In this document: positions 49,742 to 50,705 of the stretch, in pieces
Numbering within the stretch: the first letter of the stretch is position 1
Layout: each line of letters starts with the position of its first letter
NCBI RefSeq assembly: GCF_025716945.1
Contig: NZ_JAOVZT010000008.1
Location: 102,150 to 152,854, forward strand
Source of the DNA: Geodermatophilus sp. YIM 151500
Lineage (GTDB): Bacteria > Actinomycetota > Actinomycetes > Mycobacteriales > Geodermatophilaceae
DNA length: 50,705 nucleotides
Direction: 5' to 3'
Notes under the pieces: model-generated
The model's input: the letters and a program-made list of their open reading frames with translations, nothing else
Told to the model about the DNA's origin: nothing
Databases searched by the model: none
Translations under genes and position numbers: made by a program

Positions 49742-50099
49742 TGACGCAGCCAGCGGCCTAGCGCGCGGTGGTTACGCGGCGCCCTTCCGCGCGAGTGCGC
49801 GCGGCAAGCTCGGCATCGCGACGACGGATCGCCGCCGCGGTGGGCGTGACGCCGGCCAGCCGCGTCCGGGCGGCGGCAATCCGAGCCAAGGCTAGACAGG
49901 CTGCTCTGCAGACCGCATAGTCGTCATCACCACAGAGCTGTGGGACAGTTACATCAAGTAGCGACGAGCGTCGCTGTTGGCTCACGGCCACAGAGCAACA
50001 CGTCGTGGCCGACGCCTGTCCCTCCGCTGACCCCCCTAGTTCAAGCCCGCGGACGGCCATCCACCTGGTCGGCAGCCGTCCGCGCGACAGGAGTCCGTT
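49742..50099. other. Low-GC intergenic stretch between fdh genes and the secreted protein gene
   Basis: GC falls to roughly 50-55% around 49900-49980, against more than 70% elsewhere. Visible structure: a CCACAG-ag-CTGTGG dyad at 49930-49943 and a small GCGAC/GTCGC hairpin near 49962. No tRNA, integrase or transposase is seen. The change of composition suggests an insertion or recombination boundary. Confidence 0.5.
49758..50060 (-). CDS. Possible small hypothetical protein (100 aa)
   Basis: Not recognised. An ATG start at 50060 and a helical, Ala/Arg-rich second half (ACLALARIAAARTRLAGVTP) are visible, but the first half looks random and contains several cysteines. It overlaps a lower-GC tract. 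Treat as a weak call. Confidence 0.3.
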   Translation of the reverse strand: MAVRGLELGGSAEGQASATTCCSVAVSQQRRSSLLDVTVPQLCGDDDYAVCRAACLALARIAAARTRLAGVTPTAAAIRRRDAELAARTRAEGRRVTTAR

Positions 50100-50705
50100 G
50101 TGTATCGCGTTCTACATCGCCGATGGTTGGCATTGCTCGGCGTTGTTCTGCCCGTGGCGACCATGGTCGCGGGGTGGGCCGTCCTGTCGCCTGCGTCGGC
50201 CGCCCCGGCTCGCTCGGATGGCGTTCCCGCCGTCCACTCCGGCAGTTCGTCGATCGTCTACTCGGGAAAGTGGCCTGGTGGGCCCTCCGAGCGCTCGTCC
50301 CGCACCCGGGGTGCCACGGCATCATTCACTTTCACGATCGGCCCCGGAGGGGGCACCGTTTCTTGGCGAGGATTCAAGGCCTCAAACCATGGCATCGGCG
50401 TGGTCAGTGTGGACGGGCGGCCGGGCAGCAGGGTGGACCTTTACCGGCCGTCACGGCTGAACACCACCCTGTGGACCAGTCGCCCCCTAGTGGCAGGCGT
50501 CCATACCCTAGAGGTGGAAGTTGCGGCGGAGCGCTCCTGGCGGTCCAAGGGCCGCTGGGTATCGATAACCGGGCTCTCCGTATCCAACGGCACGCTTGCG
50601 GGTCCCAGTCGTCCGGCAGCCTCCCCCAGCCGTCCCGCGACCTCACCCGGCCAGCCGGCCCCGGCAGCCTCCCCCAGCCGTCCCGCGACCTCACCCGGCC
50701 AGCCG
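50100..50705 (+). CDS. Secreted protein with galactose-binding-like domain and Pro/Ser repeats (3' end cut by the window)
   Basis: The first 202 residues are visible. A signal peptide (RRWLALLGVVLPVATMVAGW, cleavage after ASAA near residue 36) precedes a beta-sandwich of about 120 residues. That domain begins SIVYSGKWPGG and includes ASFTFTIGPGGGTVSWRGF and VVSVDGRPGSRVDLY, ending GVHTLEVEV. Such domains occur in extracellular carbohydrate-binding proteins. A 16-residue PAASPSRPATSPGQPA-type repeat then runs to the window end. Codons such as ata, cta, gta and tca are used more freely than in neighbouring genes, suggesting foreign origin. GTG 50100 has AGGAG 6 bp upstream. Confidence 0.75.
   Translation, partial: MYRVLHRRWLALLGVVLPVATMVAGWAVLSPASAAPARSDGVPAVHSGSSSIVYSGKWPGGPSERSSRTRGATASFTFTIGPGGGTVSWRGFKASNHGIGVVSVDGRPGSRVDLYRPSRLNTTLWTSRPLVAGVHTLEVEVAAERSWRSKGRWVSITGLSVSNGTLAGPSRPAASPSRPATSPGQPAPAASPSRPATSPGQP
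50616..50705. repeat. 48-bp in-frame tandem repeat (16 residues)
   Basis: A first unit at 50616-50663 and a second from 50664 to the window edge (42 of 48 bases) are identical in the visible part. More copies may follow outside the window. Confidence 0.85.

Noticed and set aside
49620-50099. A tRNA-Sec(CUA) gene near the fdh operon
   Set aside because: I looked for a long cloverleaf with a CTA-containing loop and a GGTTCGA-type T loop on both strands and found none.

Overview
The window is very GC-rich (mostly above 70%) and gene-dense. GTG starts are common, consecutive genes often overlap by 4 bp, and lipoprotein, GpgS, DedA, MenB type II and NTF2-like genes of actinobacterial type are present. 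I infer an actinobacterium, most likely of the Geodermatophilaceae (Blastococcus, Geodermatophilus or Modestobacter). The strongest pointer is a formate dehydrogenase whose selenocysteine position is an in-frame TAG rather than TGA. From memory, UAG-decoded selenocysteine has been reported for Blastococcus and Geodermatophilus.

Layout. 0-2.3 kb: FabG4-type ketoacyl reductase and MaoC-type hydratase. 2.5-8.1 kb: a five-gene peptide/nickel-type ABC importer operon (SBP-permease-permease-ATPase-ATPase). 8.2-10.5 kb: CynX-type MFS exporter, two small overlapping unknown genes and tRNA-Ser(UGA). 10.6-18.8 kb: a catabolic island. A minus-strand set (amidohydrolase, IclR regulator, short MetE-like protein) diverges from a plus-strand set (CaiB-type CoA-transferase, citryl-CoA-lyase-like protein, quinone-oxidoreductase-like MDR, intradiol ring-cleavage dioxygenase); a SnoaL-like protein follows. 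19-28.9 kb: mixed single genes (ThDP enzyme, thioesterase, geranylgeranyl-reductase-like flavoprotein, LuxR regulator, BBE-type oxidase, NUDIX, EEP hydrolase). 29-34.7 kb: Pro/Ser/Thr-rich exported protein, MenB, small unknown gene, TetR, DUF5946-like protein, HAD phosphatase, GpgS. 34.8-38.6 kb: a three-gene minus-strand operon (UlaG-like metallohydrolase, DedA, holin-like/phosphatase membrane protein). 38.7-43.2 kb: two translationally coupled GGDEF-EAL proteins whose degenerate halves are complementary. 43.4-49.6 kb: formate dehydrogenase genes (TAG-Sec catalytic subunit, four-cluster ferredoxin subunit, NrfD-type membrane subunit) interrupted by an opposite-strand VapBC-type toxin-antitoxin pair. 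49.6-50.7 kb: lower-GC, patchy sequence with a coding remnant, then the start of a secreted protein cut by the window edge.

The main result is the selenoprotein locus. The TAG at 43947-43949 sits exactly where Sec occurs in FdnG/FdhF-type enzymes, and the frame stays open for 940 codons beyond it. Eleven nucleotides after the TAG there is a perfect 7-bp hairpin with the loop GGUCU, the hallmark of the E. coli fdhF SECIS. At least four other genes in the window end with TAG, so TAG appears to have two context-dependent meanings in this genome. The Sec machinery (selA, selB, selD, tRNA-Sec) is not in the window.
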